Assembly (NCBI GenBank): GCA_026770575.1
Contig: MU657206.1
Location: forward strand, 109,946 to 173,945
Direction of reading: 5' to 3'
Source: Pelagophyceae sp. CCMP2097
Taxonomy: Eukaryota; Sar; Pelagophyceae
DNA: 64,000 nt
The stretch's first letter is position 1. The number at the start of each line of letters is the position of its first letter. The notes beneath the pieces were generated by a model. It was given only the letters and a program-made list of their open reading frames with translations. It was not told where the DNA came from and did no database searches. A program made the translations under genes and the position numbers. Shown in pieces: positions 1-9,103 of this stretch.

Positions 1-105
1 CAGCGCCGGCTGGGGGCCCGGCTGGGAGCCCGGCTGGGGGCCCGGCTGGGGGCCCGGCTGGGGGCCCGGCTGCGGGCCCGGCTGCGGGCCCGGCTGCGGG
101 CCCCT
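1..105. repeat. 12-bp GC-rich tandem repeat
   Basis: About nine copies of a 12-bp unit (cccggctggggg, with variants ending gag or cgg) run from the window edge to about 105. The period is a multiple of three, so if transcribed and translated it would encode a 4-residue repeat such as Gly-Pro-Gln-Pro on the minus strand or Pro-Gly-Trp-Gly on the plus strand. No gene could be tied to it because it is cut by the window edge. The following 105-767 shows no feature I can support. Confidence 0.7.
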
Positions 106-767
106 GCTGCGGGCAGCGCCGGGTCCGCACGACACCGTCGCAGGTCGAGGACGAGCGCCGGGTCCGCGTTGCGCCAGACGCCTACGCAGTGAGGTAAAAC
201 GGCTGCAGGGAAAGGGCAAAACCGCCCCAGGGCCACGGGAGAGTTCGGGGTTTCGGGACTGCCCGGAGCACGTGCGCCTGGCTCCGGTGAACGAGGTCGC
301 AAGGTGCGCCCGCGCTCAGGAGGACGAGGTGCGGCGCTTGAGGTTGTCAGGAGCAGCATCGCTGTTTTTTCACCCTATTATTCGGGTTTCCCCAAAAATC
401 TTACGGTCCGACTCGCATCCTTAAGTCGGAGCTTCAAGTTCAGCTGAAATTTTGATTGGATTTGATGTTGTCACACAATATGACGATGCTCCTCGCTGCT
501 CGAAACTGGAAGCTTTCGATACGATGACCTTGATGGGGGATCGGAGGAGTCGTCGTCACCTCGTTTGGATTTACAAATTAAATGTCGCCAAAGCCAAAGC
601 TCCAAGTGCGAGGCCTCGACGATTCTTCCGGCCTCGCGAGTGCGCGACGGCGCGCACCGCTCAGCATCCCGAGGGTGTAGGCACCACGGCGCTGCGCGTT
701 CTCGTAGCTCGCAGCGTCCTGGCGCGCCGGGCTCGGCATCCCGGGAGGTGTCTTATCGTAGATCGCG

Positions 768-1337
768 ATGAGCGCGCTCCTGCGCGTCGGCGACGGCGCG
801 GCGGAGCCGGGCGCGATGCTCGTCGTCGACGGCTCGGGGCCACGGAGCTATGGCGTCCTGCCCGTCGGCGGCGACGGCACGTGAGGCCTTGCTCGGCGCC
901 GCGCATGACCCGCGCGCCGACGCCAACGCCAATGCCAACCGACGGCGTCTATAGCTTGGCGCTCGACGTCGGCATCGCGCTCGCCGACTCGTGCGTCCGC
1001 GCGCGCGTTGGCCTCGCGCGCGAGCGCGTGCACAAGGTCGATTGCGGTCCTCTTTTCGCGCGGCGAGTCCGTGGCCTCCGCGCTGCGGCGGACGACCGTG
1101 CTGACGACGGCGCTCGACGCGCAGCGCAGCGTGGCCGTCCGCGTCGTCGCCAGCGCGCGGCCGCGGCACGACGATGGGTCGCTCGTCCTCGGCGTCTGCT
1201 GGCCGCCGCTCGGCGACGCGAACGACGACCGCCGCGGCGTCGAGCAGCTGCGGGTCACCGTCGTCGCCCGGTGCGCACGCCCGCGCCAAACGCGTAGGTT
1301 CGCGGCGGCCGAGATGCGCACACCCTGTCGAGCGCTG
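768..1337 (+). CDS. possible upstream exons of the methyltransferase gene
   Basis: An ATG at 768 opens a short reading frame (MSALLRVGDGAAEPGAM) ending at a GTGAGG donor at 881. A plausible second exon begins after an AG at 954 and continues in the same phase (LALDVGIALADSC). A third stretch near 1068-1270 (TTVLTTALDAQRSVAVRVV, then LGVCWPPLGDANDD) has coding-like composition and may splice to 1298-1337. Exon borders between 1000 and 1070 could not be fixed, because the shortest choice would leave a 31-bp intron. Orientation and spacing suggest that these are the 5' exons of the methyltransferase gene at 1453-2335, which lacks its own ATG. No family is recognised in this part. Confidence 0.3.
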
Positions 1338-1452
1338 GACGTAGGGAGTCGGTCCTCCGGATCACGGTCCAGCGACTCGGTGCGCCGCGCGTTCGACACG
1401 TCCTGCGTGCGATGGCCCGCCGGCAGGCAGCGCGACGCGCACGAGCGTTGTC

Positions 1453-2335
1453 GTGACGCCCGGATCCACCGCCGCGGCCGACGCGGCCGACGCGACCGAC
1501 GACGCCGGCTTGCTGCCTGCGCTGTGGCGCTTCGACGTCGGCACGCCGCACGCGGCGTTTGCGTTCGGCGACGGCTGGATCACGCTGGTCCAGCGAGACC
1601 CGAGGGAACAGGGCGAGGCACCGCTCGGCGAACACGGCGAAGTCGTCGCCGCGTTCACGGCGTCGCGCGTCTGGTGCGACGGACGACCCTTTGCGCTCCG
1701 TGGCACATCGTCCAACCCAAAGGTGGACTCCGTTGCAACGTCGTCGGGCAGGCCTGCGGCGCACGCTCTCGCGGTGGCCCTCGTTGGGCGTGGCTACGAC
1801 GGGCACGTCCTCGAACTCGGCGCAGGCACGGGCCTCGTGGGCCTCGCGCTGGCCAAGGTTGGGGCGCGGCGCGTGACGCTCACGGACCTGGCGGAGAATT
1901 TGGGCCTCATGGAGCGCAACGCCCGGGCGAACCACTTTAACGACGGCGCCGTCCGCGTCGTCGCGCTTGACTGGCTCGCAGACGACCTGCCGCGGGAGAT
2001 AATCGACGACCCGCCCGACGTCGTCGCCGTCGCCGTGCGTCGCCTCGTAAATCGCTCGTCGCGCCGCACGCCCACCGTAGGATTGCGTCTTCTGGCCGCA
2101 CCTCTTTTCGCCGCTGCTCGCAACGCTCGAGCGCCTCGTCTCGCTCGACCGCGCCCGGGCGAGCGGCGGCCACCTCGAGGTCTGGATCTCCGTGACGCAC
2201 CGACTCGACCGCACGGACCTCTTCTTCCGAGAGCTCGAGCGGCGCGGCTGGTGGAAGAGGCAGGAGCCCGTTTCGGGCGCGGCCTTTGGCACCGCCGTCT
2301 TCCAGATCGGCTGGGAAGCGACTGTGACGTGCTAA
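1453..2335 (+). CDS. METTL21/FAM86-type protein methyltransferase, 3' exons
   Basis: Class I SAM-dependent methyltransferase of the lysine-methyltransferase (METTL21/FAM86) type, which trimethylates lysines on chaperones or translation factors. The SAM-binding motif I is visible (VLELGAGTGLVGLALAKVGA), followed by an Asp-ending strand (RVTLTDLAENL) and an NHF segment. Exons 1453..2034 and 2081..2335 join in phase 0 across a 46-bp GT-AG intron, which restores the diagnostic post-motif DCVFWPHLF, the DxxY/W-P signature of this family. The frame then runs to a TAA at 2333-2335. No in-frame ATG precedes the SAM motif, so the true start lies in an upstream exon. Substrate cannot be deduced. Confidence 0.75.
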
Positions 2336-2488
2336 AGAACACGGTGAGGCACGAGGTGGAGCCTCCAGGGCCTGTGGCGGCGGGCGCCGCAGTTTTTGCG
2401 GCGGACGCCGCGCCGTTGCCTGTGGCCGATCAGTCACCTGCGGCAGCGGCCGCGACCTCCTTGCCCAAGGACGGCCCGCCTAGCTATT

Positions 2489-2854
2489 TTACGGCGGAGG
2501 AGGCGCGTCGGCGCGCGCGTCCGAGGCCCCGGAGGCGGCCCGCTGGAGCCTGGCGCGCGCCCGCATCTCCTTTTTCACGACCTTGTACGGGCGCAGCTCG
2601 CTCGGATCCGATTTCATGTTCTTGACGAAGTTGATGATGTCGTCGTACGCTTCGAGGGGCAAGTTGTTGGAGATGACGAGCTCCATCAGTCTGACCTCGG
2701 CGTGGTACTGCGCCGTGAACGCGTCCGGGTCGTCCATGACGGCCTGGTGCCGCGCCTCGCGCGCTTCGCTCTCCTCGACGCACGCGCGGGCTTCGGCGAT
2801 CGTCACGCCCCACGGCAAAGCCCTGAACGCATGCCTTTGTAGGTCAACCGACGT
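2489..2854 (-). CDS. small conserved protein, terminal exon
   Basis: Open frame of about 122 codons entered through a probable acceptor (CTACTAG) at 2855-2857. It reads as a charged alpha-helical protein (EARACVEESEAREARHQAVM, then YDDIINFVKNMKSDPSELR and YKVVKKEM) with an Ala/Arg-rich end. Codon composition and the ordered helix pattern mark it as coding rather than a shadow. I do not recognise the family. The 5' exon(s) on the minus strand were not found; the neighbour starting at 2994 is transcribed divergently, leaving under 150 bp for promoter and first exon. Confidence 0.5.
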   Translation of the reverse strand, partial: TSVDLQRHAFRALPWGVTIAEARACVEESEAREARHQAVMDDPDAFTAQYHAEVRLMELVISNNLPLEAYDDIINFVKNMKSDPSELRPYKVVKKEMRARARLQRAASGASDARADAPPPP

Positions 2855-2993
2855 CTAGTAGGGCTCCGACTCTCCATGCGCGAACTCGCCGAAATGGCAA
2901 TGGCAAAAAATCGCGGACAGAAATCAATCTCGAAATCGACGCGGGTTTGGCGTCCGAGCGACCAACAGAGACAGGTACGAGTTTTTGAAAGCC

Positions 2994-4253
2994 ATGGTGT
3001 CCGCCAATGCCATCGCGTTGGACCTCGCTGAGGCGAAGAAGCTCTTCGCCGCGGCGACGCGGCCGGCCGTCCGGGCCGCCCTGACGGCGTTTATTACTAT
3101 GTACGGGACTTTTTTTTTACAGCGTCCGGGCGGCGGCGAGGGCGCAAGCGTCCGCACACCGCGCCTAGGCGCGAGCTGGACGCGATGGACCAGAGCGAGG
3201 CCGCCGCGTCGAGCGACGCCGTGGTCGACAAAGCCGCGGCGGCGCCGGCCGCCCAAGCCCCGGCGGCGCCGGCCGCCCAAGCCGAAGCCGCGGTGGCGCC
3301 GCCCGCGGCGCCGCCGGTGAAGGTGGCGTCCGCGCCGGCGCGCGTTTCGCCCGCGGCGGTTGCGGTGCCGCGGCGCGCGTGGTCTGCGCTTGAGAATTAC
3401 GGCTGGGAACAGGGAGAGTACGACTCTCCTTGGGTCAACGTCCTCGTCACGCTCGAGGGTGTCGGGGCGGCCAAGGACCGCGTGGAGTGCGACTTTACCG
3501 TCGACTCTTTTGATCTGCGTGTTTTGGATCTGGAAGGCAAGTCGTACCGCCTCGTGGTGGACGCCTTCGACAAAGACGTCTTGCCCGAAGAGTGCCGCGT
3601 CGTGGTGAAGAAGAACCGAATCACGTTGAAGCTGAAAAAGGTCAAGGGCCAGTACTCTTACGACCATTGGAACGACTTGAAGAAAAAGGGCGGCAGAGCG
3701 GCCAAGGACGCCGAAAAGTCGAAAGACCCGGGCAGTGGCATCATGGACATGATGAAGGACTTGTACGACGGCGGCGACGACAAGATGCGCAAGATCATCG
3801 GCGAGTCGATGATGAAGCGCGGAGCCGCGCGGATCACTTACGGACAACTGGAGAGAGGGGGGGCACCCCTAGACCACGTCTACCGGACCCTATACCGGGG
3901 CCGCGAGACCGGGGCCGCTCCACCGTGTCCATGACACCGGAGCCGCTCCACCGGGTCGGACTCCTTGGCCGGGACCCCGGGCCCTCGACCACGTTTCACG
4001 CAGGTCTCGGTCCGGCGAGAAGCAGGAGTCCCCTTCGATGGACAACGACTTCGACCGCGACTACGACGCGGACAAGCCCTACGATTTGGACGACGAGGAG
4101 GAGCCGCCCGCGATGGAGGGCATGCCCGACTTTTCCAAGTTCAAGGGCTTGGACAACCTCCCCGGCATGGAAAAGTTCGGCTCCGACTTTTCAAAGCTCC
4201 CGGGCATGGAGAACTTTGGCGAAGGCAAGAAGTTCGGGGACTTCGACGATTGA
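2994..4253 (+). CDS. CACYBP: calcyclin-binding protein / Siah-interacting protein (CacyBP/SIP)
   Basis: Adaptor of Siah-type ubiquitin ligases with an N-terminal helical hairpin, a CS domain and an SGS domain. Model: 2994..3100, 3169..3816, 4004..4253 (334 aa). Exon 1 gives the SIP N-terminus (LAEAKKLFAAATRPAVRAAL); exon 2 gives an Ala/Pro linker, the CS domain (YGWEQGEYDSPWVNVLVTL to ITLKLKKV) and the SGS core (DPGSGIMDMMKDLYDGGDD). The second intron fits best with a GC donor at 3817, giving IIGESMMKSRSGEKQ, residue-for-residue the length of the known family tail. A canonical GT donor at 3805 is also in phase but deletes four residues. The acidic C-terminus has repeated M-P-D/E-F-S-K-F-like units (PDFSKFKG, PGMEKFGSDFSKLPGMENFG) not typical of the family. 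Confidence 0.88.
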
Positions 4254-4835
4254 CGCGGACCGCCGCCACCCACGCTCGCGTGATAATCGAATCATCCAAC
4301 CGGAAAGTCTGCCGGACGCGCGCGGCTGCGAGTGGCGACGGTGCTGGGCCCGTAGCGCGCGGCGAACGCAGAGCGGGGTCCGTACGTGGAGCGGGCTCCA
4401 TGCCGGCTGCTCGAAGAGAGCCGCTCCATGCCGGCCACGCTCGAAGAGAGCCGCTTCATGCCGGCCACGGATCCATCTGAATGTGACTTACTTTATCGGT
4501 GTACAAGGAAGCCCCCTCTCGGAGACCACGTCGGCACGTTGTTTGTGCAGTGTGCGCTTTTGGACGGGTCGCCGGTGGATGGACAGGTGTGCGGCCGAGG
4601 AGGTCGAGGAGGTCGGGGCAGCTTTTAGACGTTGCGATCAGTTGGACTTGGGCGCTTTCAGCGACGTCGGGCCCACTCGAGGCGTGAGGCCTACACGTCG
4701 CGCGGCTGAGGTGGCGTCGTTTCGTTTCAAAGCGAGGCCGGGACGCGGGTCACGACTGTTGAGCAGGTTCCTCGGGCCGAGGCGCGGATCTGCGGGGTGC
4801 GCGGGTCGATTTTCAAGCAAACGGCATCTCTCGAA
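4254..4835. other. intergenic, with a 30-bp direct repeat
   Basis: Convergent 3' flanks of CacyBP and the peroxiredoxin-like gene. No coding exon is supported. A 30-bp unit beginning tcgaagagagccgctccatg is repeated in tandem at about 4411 and 4441, with a third, more diverged relative just upstream. Confidence 0.5.
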
Positions 4836-5698
4836 TCATGCAAAGTTCAACAGGGCATCGTCGGACCGAAAGGGTACCTATTGTGGGCCACGTCGAGCGT
4901 CTCCGCAGAGGCGGGTTGCCTTCCAAGGCGCAACGCGAGGCACGCACTCGTAGCTCATAATCATGCCGTCGCCGTCGACGACGACGCAGGCGGGGATGGC
5001 CATGGCGCAAAAGTCGGTGGCGTCCTTGCTCGGCTTGCAGCCGTCAAAGGCCTTTGTCAGTACCTTGTCGTAGTCGCAGCAGAGCGCAAAGGGCAGCTCG
5101 TACTTGTCGTGGAACGCCTTGTTCACCTCCACCGAGTCAGTCGAGACGCCGAAGACGCGCGGGTAGCCCATCCTATCTTGGGCGTCGCGCGCGCTTATTG
5201 CGCAGCGGGTGGCGCTGCGTCGCACCGCTTAAAGTCGTCGAAGAGCGCGGAGAACGAGAGCGCCTCCGTAATGGCCAGCGACTCGCCGGCGGTGGGGTAG
5301 AACCAGAGCACGTAGGGCTGGCCCGCGAGGAACTCCGTCGAAAGCAGCTGGCCCGTGTGGATTTCTACCTCCCACTCGGGGGCCTTTTGGCCTACACAAA
5401 GGCGCCTTTTGGCCGACCGCAGCGTCCGCCGCCGCGGCGAGGCGCGCGCTTTGCAGGACGGCGCATCGGCGCGGCGCCGCGGCGTGGCAGTCTCGCTCGA
5501 TGTGTCCCTGGAGCGGCGGCGGGCTCGCAGCGCCCGAGGCGGACGCTGCGCGTTGCCGACGCGGACACGCGACTTAAGCATGTCGACATTGAAAAACGCG
5601 GCGGCGCCGCCGACGAGCCTACGCGCGCGTGCGAAACGGCCGCGGCCACGCGCGCCCGTACGCGGGCGCACGCACAGGAAGAGCGCGAGCCGAGTCAT
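4836..5698 (-). CDS. plastid-targeted PrxQ/BCP-type peroxiredoxin-like protein lacking the catalytic Cys
   Basis: Thioredoxin-fold protein of the peroxiredoxin Q/BCP type. Model on the minus strand: 5698..5676, 5618..5569, 5391..5226, 5172..4944, 4877..4836 (169 aa), all in phase with GT-AG introns of 53-177 bp. The N-terminus becomes a signal peptide ending in a plastid-junction-like motif (MTRLALFLLVGGAAAFF). The fold is clear (QKAPEWEVE, LAGQPYVLWFYP, FGVSTDSVEVNKAFHDKY, LPFALCCDYDKVLTKAF, IPACVVVDGDGMI). However, where family members have P-x(3)-T-P-x-C it reads PTAGESLA, so the peroxidatic Cys is Ala and the usual resolving Cys five residues later is Leu. It is therefore probably not a thiol peroxidase. 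Intron 5392..5568 is in-frame and could instead be retained. Confidence 0.75.
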
Positions 5699-6118
5699 GG
5701 GGCCACGCGCGGTTTTGGAAAAGAATTGAAGCTAAAAAGGAAGTCGCTGAAAATGGCACTCGCGAGGATTGGAGTGGACTTCTTCTCGATGCGTGCACCG
5801 TGCAAGGGACGGCCAGCATTCGCGAGCGGCTCGAGCGAGCGCGTCGAACGAGCGAAACGCCGAATTGCAAATACTGTGAAACTTTCAAACTTTCGCGGCG
5901 CGCAGACAAGCCCACTCGCTTGAGGAACAATCCCAAGATCCGACGCTGTGTGGCTCCCCCGGACGCACGGTCGCTCTCACGAGCCCGGCTCTCCCGGGAG
6001 TGCGATGCCCAAATCATTCGCATCCTCCTTACAATCGGCGAGGAGCCCACGTCGACGTGGCCCAGCGGTGCCGCTGGGTATCCGCTCTGCCCTCGGCGCG
6101 TTTCTTCAGGTCGCGCTT
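5699..6118. other. intergenic region upstream of the peroxiredoxin-like gene
   Basis: Between two minus-strand genes; it holds the promoter of the peroxiredoxin-like gene and the 3' flank of the membrane-protein gene. I see no exon, RNA gene or clear repeat in it. Confidence 0.5.
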
Positions 6119-7400
6119 TCAGGCGGCGCCGACGAGGACGGCGCCGAGGAGCGCCTCTGCGACGATGGCCGGGAAGAGCACTGCCTTGAGCAGCAACGGC
6201 AGCTCGAACGCGTAGACAAGCTGCATGCGCAGGCCAAACACCGCGAGCACAAAGCCAACGAGCTCCTAAGGGCCGCGAGTCTTGTGAGAGTCGGGTGTGG
6301 GCCGCTTGGACGCGGGCTTTCACGTCTGCGTAGAACCCAAAGGCGAGCGGGCCGGATGCCCCTCGGATGGGCGCGTCGTCGGACGCGAGCGACAGCGTGC
6401 GCGGGATGAGCTGCTTTTGCTTCAGGAAGCGGCAGGCCGCCTGTGCGGCGAGGGACCCGCCGCGGCACGCCGAGTGCCACGCGCCGACGACGCGCGCGAG
6501 CTGCCACGCCAGCGCGACGGCGACGACTTTTACCGCGCCCGCGACGAGCGTCGGCGCCCACTGCCGGTGCTGCTTCGCGAGCATCGACTTGACGAGCCTA
6601 AAGGCAGCGTGTGCCGACGGGGGTCCTCTGTGAGGGCGGGACTCACGGCACGCCGTCTCGCATGGCCAGCGGCTTGACGATGTTGGCGAGGGAGACGCCC
6701 AATACGATAGTCCTCGCAAAGCTCACCCGTAAAGCGGCGGTGACGGTGGCACCGGCGGACCACAGCGCTGCGGCCGTCGCAGACAGCGCCGCCGGGTCCT
6801 TGATCGCCGAGGCGAGGACGCCGAGGCGCCGCGACGCGAGCTTGGCGTAGTCGCCCTCATCTCGCAGCGTGGCCAAGGACGCCCTTTTCGCGTCGTCGCG
6901 GTCTGCCGCGAGCACGTCGGCCACGTGCCCCCGGAGCGCGGCAAAGGCCACCTTGACCGCCGCGAGCGTGCCCGTCACCGCGAGAGACTCGGCGACGGCG
7001 ATGAGCTTAACAAAGCTCCCCCCATAACAGCACATGAGCAGGCCGACGATACCCGCCGCGCCGTCGTACGAGCCGTGCGCGCGCGCCGCCGCGACACAGG
7101 CGTTGACGAACGGCGCCGCGACGTCGACAGCGGCGTCGACCTGCGCGACCGGGTGATAGCCGGCCGCCAAGACGCGCGGTGCGCACCAGCTCCAAAGCGT
7201 GCACGAGGTGCGGCTTGACGATGGTGAGGAGCGTCTGCGCCCACGGCGGCAGCTCCGGCGTCCGCGCCTGCGACGCCGCATACGCTGCCTAGGCAACAGC
7301 GGAAATCGAAAAGCCGGCGGCGCACCGACGGCGTCGTGGGCTCGGCGTCGGACACCCGGCGCGGCGCATCCCGCTCCGCCTCCTTTCCCTCGGAAGGCAT
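6119..7400 (-). CDS. unrecognised multi-pass membrane protein, five exons
   Basis: Model on the minus strand: 7400..7356, 7288..7187, 7140..6647, 6597..6312, 6265..6119 (357 aa). Introns are 67, 46, 49 and 46 bp, all GT-AG and in phase, including a strong GTGAGT donor at 6646. The N-terminus (MPSEGKEAERDAPRR) has no signal peptide. Hydrophobic stretches include AGIVGLLMCCYGGSFVKLIA, LVAGAVKVVAVALAWQLARV and, at the C-terminus, ELVGFVLAVFGLRMQ and FPAIVAEALLGAVLVGA. The helical pattern suggests a membrane protein with a long amphipathic N-terminal half. I do not recognise the family. It is divergent from ETF-beta, with only 144 bp between the two ATGs. Confidence 0.7.
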
Positions 7401-7544
7401 GGTCCGACCTGCGGAAGCGCGGTTTGCTGCCGTGTGTTTACGCCGAGCGTGTTTTTTTGCGATCGCAGGCAAGTTCTTTAGCTCTGAGCTCGCACGCGGC
7501 CCCGCCCCGCCCCGGTCTGTCGAGGGCCTGTCAATCGAGCGAAG
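7401..7544. promoter_or_regulatory. 144-bp divergent promoter
   Basis: This interval lies between the ATG of the membrane protein (7400, minus) and the ATG of ETF-beta (7545, plus), so both core promoters and 5' leaders must fit here. No TATA box is evident. It is the shortest of several such divergent intervals in the window (others near 12332-12511, 17213-17379, 29569-29714, 41282-41507, 43211-43466 and 49468-49693). Confidence 0.55.
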
Positions 7545-8570
7545 ATGCGCATCCTCGTGGGTGTGAAGCGGTGCATCGACTATGCCGTTCGCGTGCGCGT
7601 CGCGGCGGACGGCAAGGGCGTTGAACTCGCGAACACAAAAATGGTGCGTCTTTCGTGGCTTTTGTGGCTTTCGCGGAGACCAACAGTCGCCTGTTCCGAC
7701 TCGGAAGCGTAGGCGATGAACCCGTTTTGCGAGATTGCGGTGGAAGAGGCGATTCGGCTCAAGGAGCTGAACATTGCCACGGAAGTTGTTGCCGTCTCCA
7801 TCGGGCCCAAGCAAGCCACCGAAGTCCTCCGCAACGCAATCGCCATGGGTACGTTTCGCCGGCCGCGCCGGACGCCGACGCAGGCGCCGACCGCGCCGTC
7901 CAGGCGCCGACCGCGCCATTCACGTGAAAACGGACCTCCGCCTGGACCAGGAGCTCGAGCCGCTCGCGGTGCGCCGCTTTCCGCCGCCCCGCGACGACAA
8001 AGGCGACCGCAACCGCTGTTGTCTTCCATACGTCCAAGAATTTCACCTGTGACAACAGGTGGCCAAGCTGTTGAAGGCCATTGTTGAGGACCAGAAGCCC
8101 GGCCTCGTCATCCTCGGCAAGCAGTCGATCGACGGCGACAACGCCACGACGGCCCCGATGCTCGCAGAGTGCGTGGCTTCAAGAGCGGCGGGACGCTTCT
8201 CTCACAAGCGCGCCTTAGGCTCCTCGGCTGGCCGCAGGTCACCTTTGCTTCGAAGATCTCCATCGCGGACAACGTGGCCACGGTCGAGCGCGAGACGGAC
8301 GTCGGCACGGAGGTCCTCTCCGTCACGCTGCCTGCGCTCATCTCGGCAGACCTGCGCCTCAACACGCCGCGGTACCCAAAGCTGCCGAACATTATGAAAG
8401 CGAAGAAGAAGCCGCTGGACGAGCTCGACGCCGCGTCGTTGGGCGTCGACCTCAACCCCGTCAACGTCGTCGTCAAGGTCGAGCCCCCAGCCGCGCGCAA
8501 GGCCGGCATCAAGGTCGACACCGTCGAGACGCTCGTGCAAAAGCTCAAGGAGGAGGCCGGCGTCATCTAA
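7545..8570 (+). CDS. ETFB: electron transfer flavoprotein beta subunit
   Basis: Beta subunit of the mitochondrial electron transfer flavoprotein, which carries electrons from acyl-CoA and other dehydrogenases to ETF-ubiquinone oxidoreductase. Exons 7545..7643, 7713..7848, 7904..7968, 8059..8168, 8219..8570 give 253 aa, the normal family length. Signatures: [49 protein letters not shown] and the C-terminal [19 protein letters not shown]. All introns are GT-AG. Intron 2 contains a 20-bp tandem duplication of its own acceptor plus the exon start (7881 and 7901); only the distal acceptor keeps the frame, giving [15 protein letters not shown]. The proximal one reaches a stop codon within 15 codons. 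Confidence 0.93.
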
Positions 8571-9103
8571 GCGCTAAGGCCGCGCGCAGAGGCCTTCGAC
8601 GCGCGGAGTGTTCGCCTGCGCAATAATAAGATATTACTCATTTACTCGAACCGACGCGCGTCCCAAAGGCGCGACGGGCCTCGCGTCGGAGGAGATGCCC
8701 GATGATGGATTGGCGCACGTCGTGTGATGGCGGCAGACCGGTGGGGAGCTGCAGTCACAGCCCCCGACGCGCGTTGCCCCGTGCGCGACACCGCGCTTTC
8801 GCGAGGTGCCACGACGGCGGCGGACTCTTCTGGTCGTGGATCGCCACCCTGCAGCCCGAGGCGACGCGGCGGCGGGTTCGAGGCGTCGGAGCGGCGCTCG
8901 GGGAAGCAGAGGACGGCGGCGACTGTCCGGTCGCCGCGGGTGACGAAGCCGTGCGTGAGGGCCGCTCCTAGTACGGGCACGGCAGCGCCGGCCGCCGCCG
9001 AGCGATCGGGAAGGTGGGGTCCTCGTGACCGAGTGCTTCGTGATCGAGAAGGTTCTTCGTGAGTGAGAGTTTCTTCGTGACCGAGAGGCTACTGCGGTGG
9101 GTC
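8571..9103. other. convergent 3' flanks, no gene seen
   Basis: Between ETF-beta (plus) and the hydrolase (minus). Around 9024-9090 there is a short imperfect repeat of ttcgtgaccgagagg-like units. Open frames here on both strands have no family resemblance and I treat them as non-coding. Confidence 0.45.

Noticed and set aside
1255..2292. 345-codon minus-strand frame
   Set aside because: Antisense to the methyltransferase exons with clear SAM motifs on the plus strand.
3805..4003. Canonical GT-AG version of the second CacyBP intron
   Set aside because: It is in phase but deletes four residues that align with the family; the GC donor at 3817 fits better. Kept as an alternative, not as the model.
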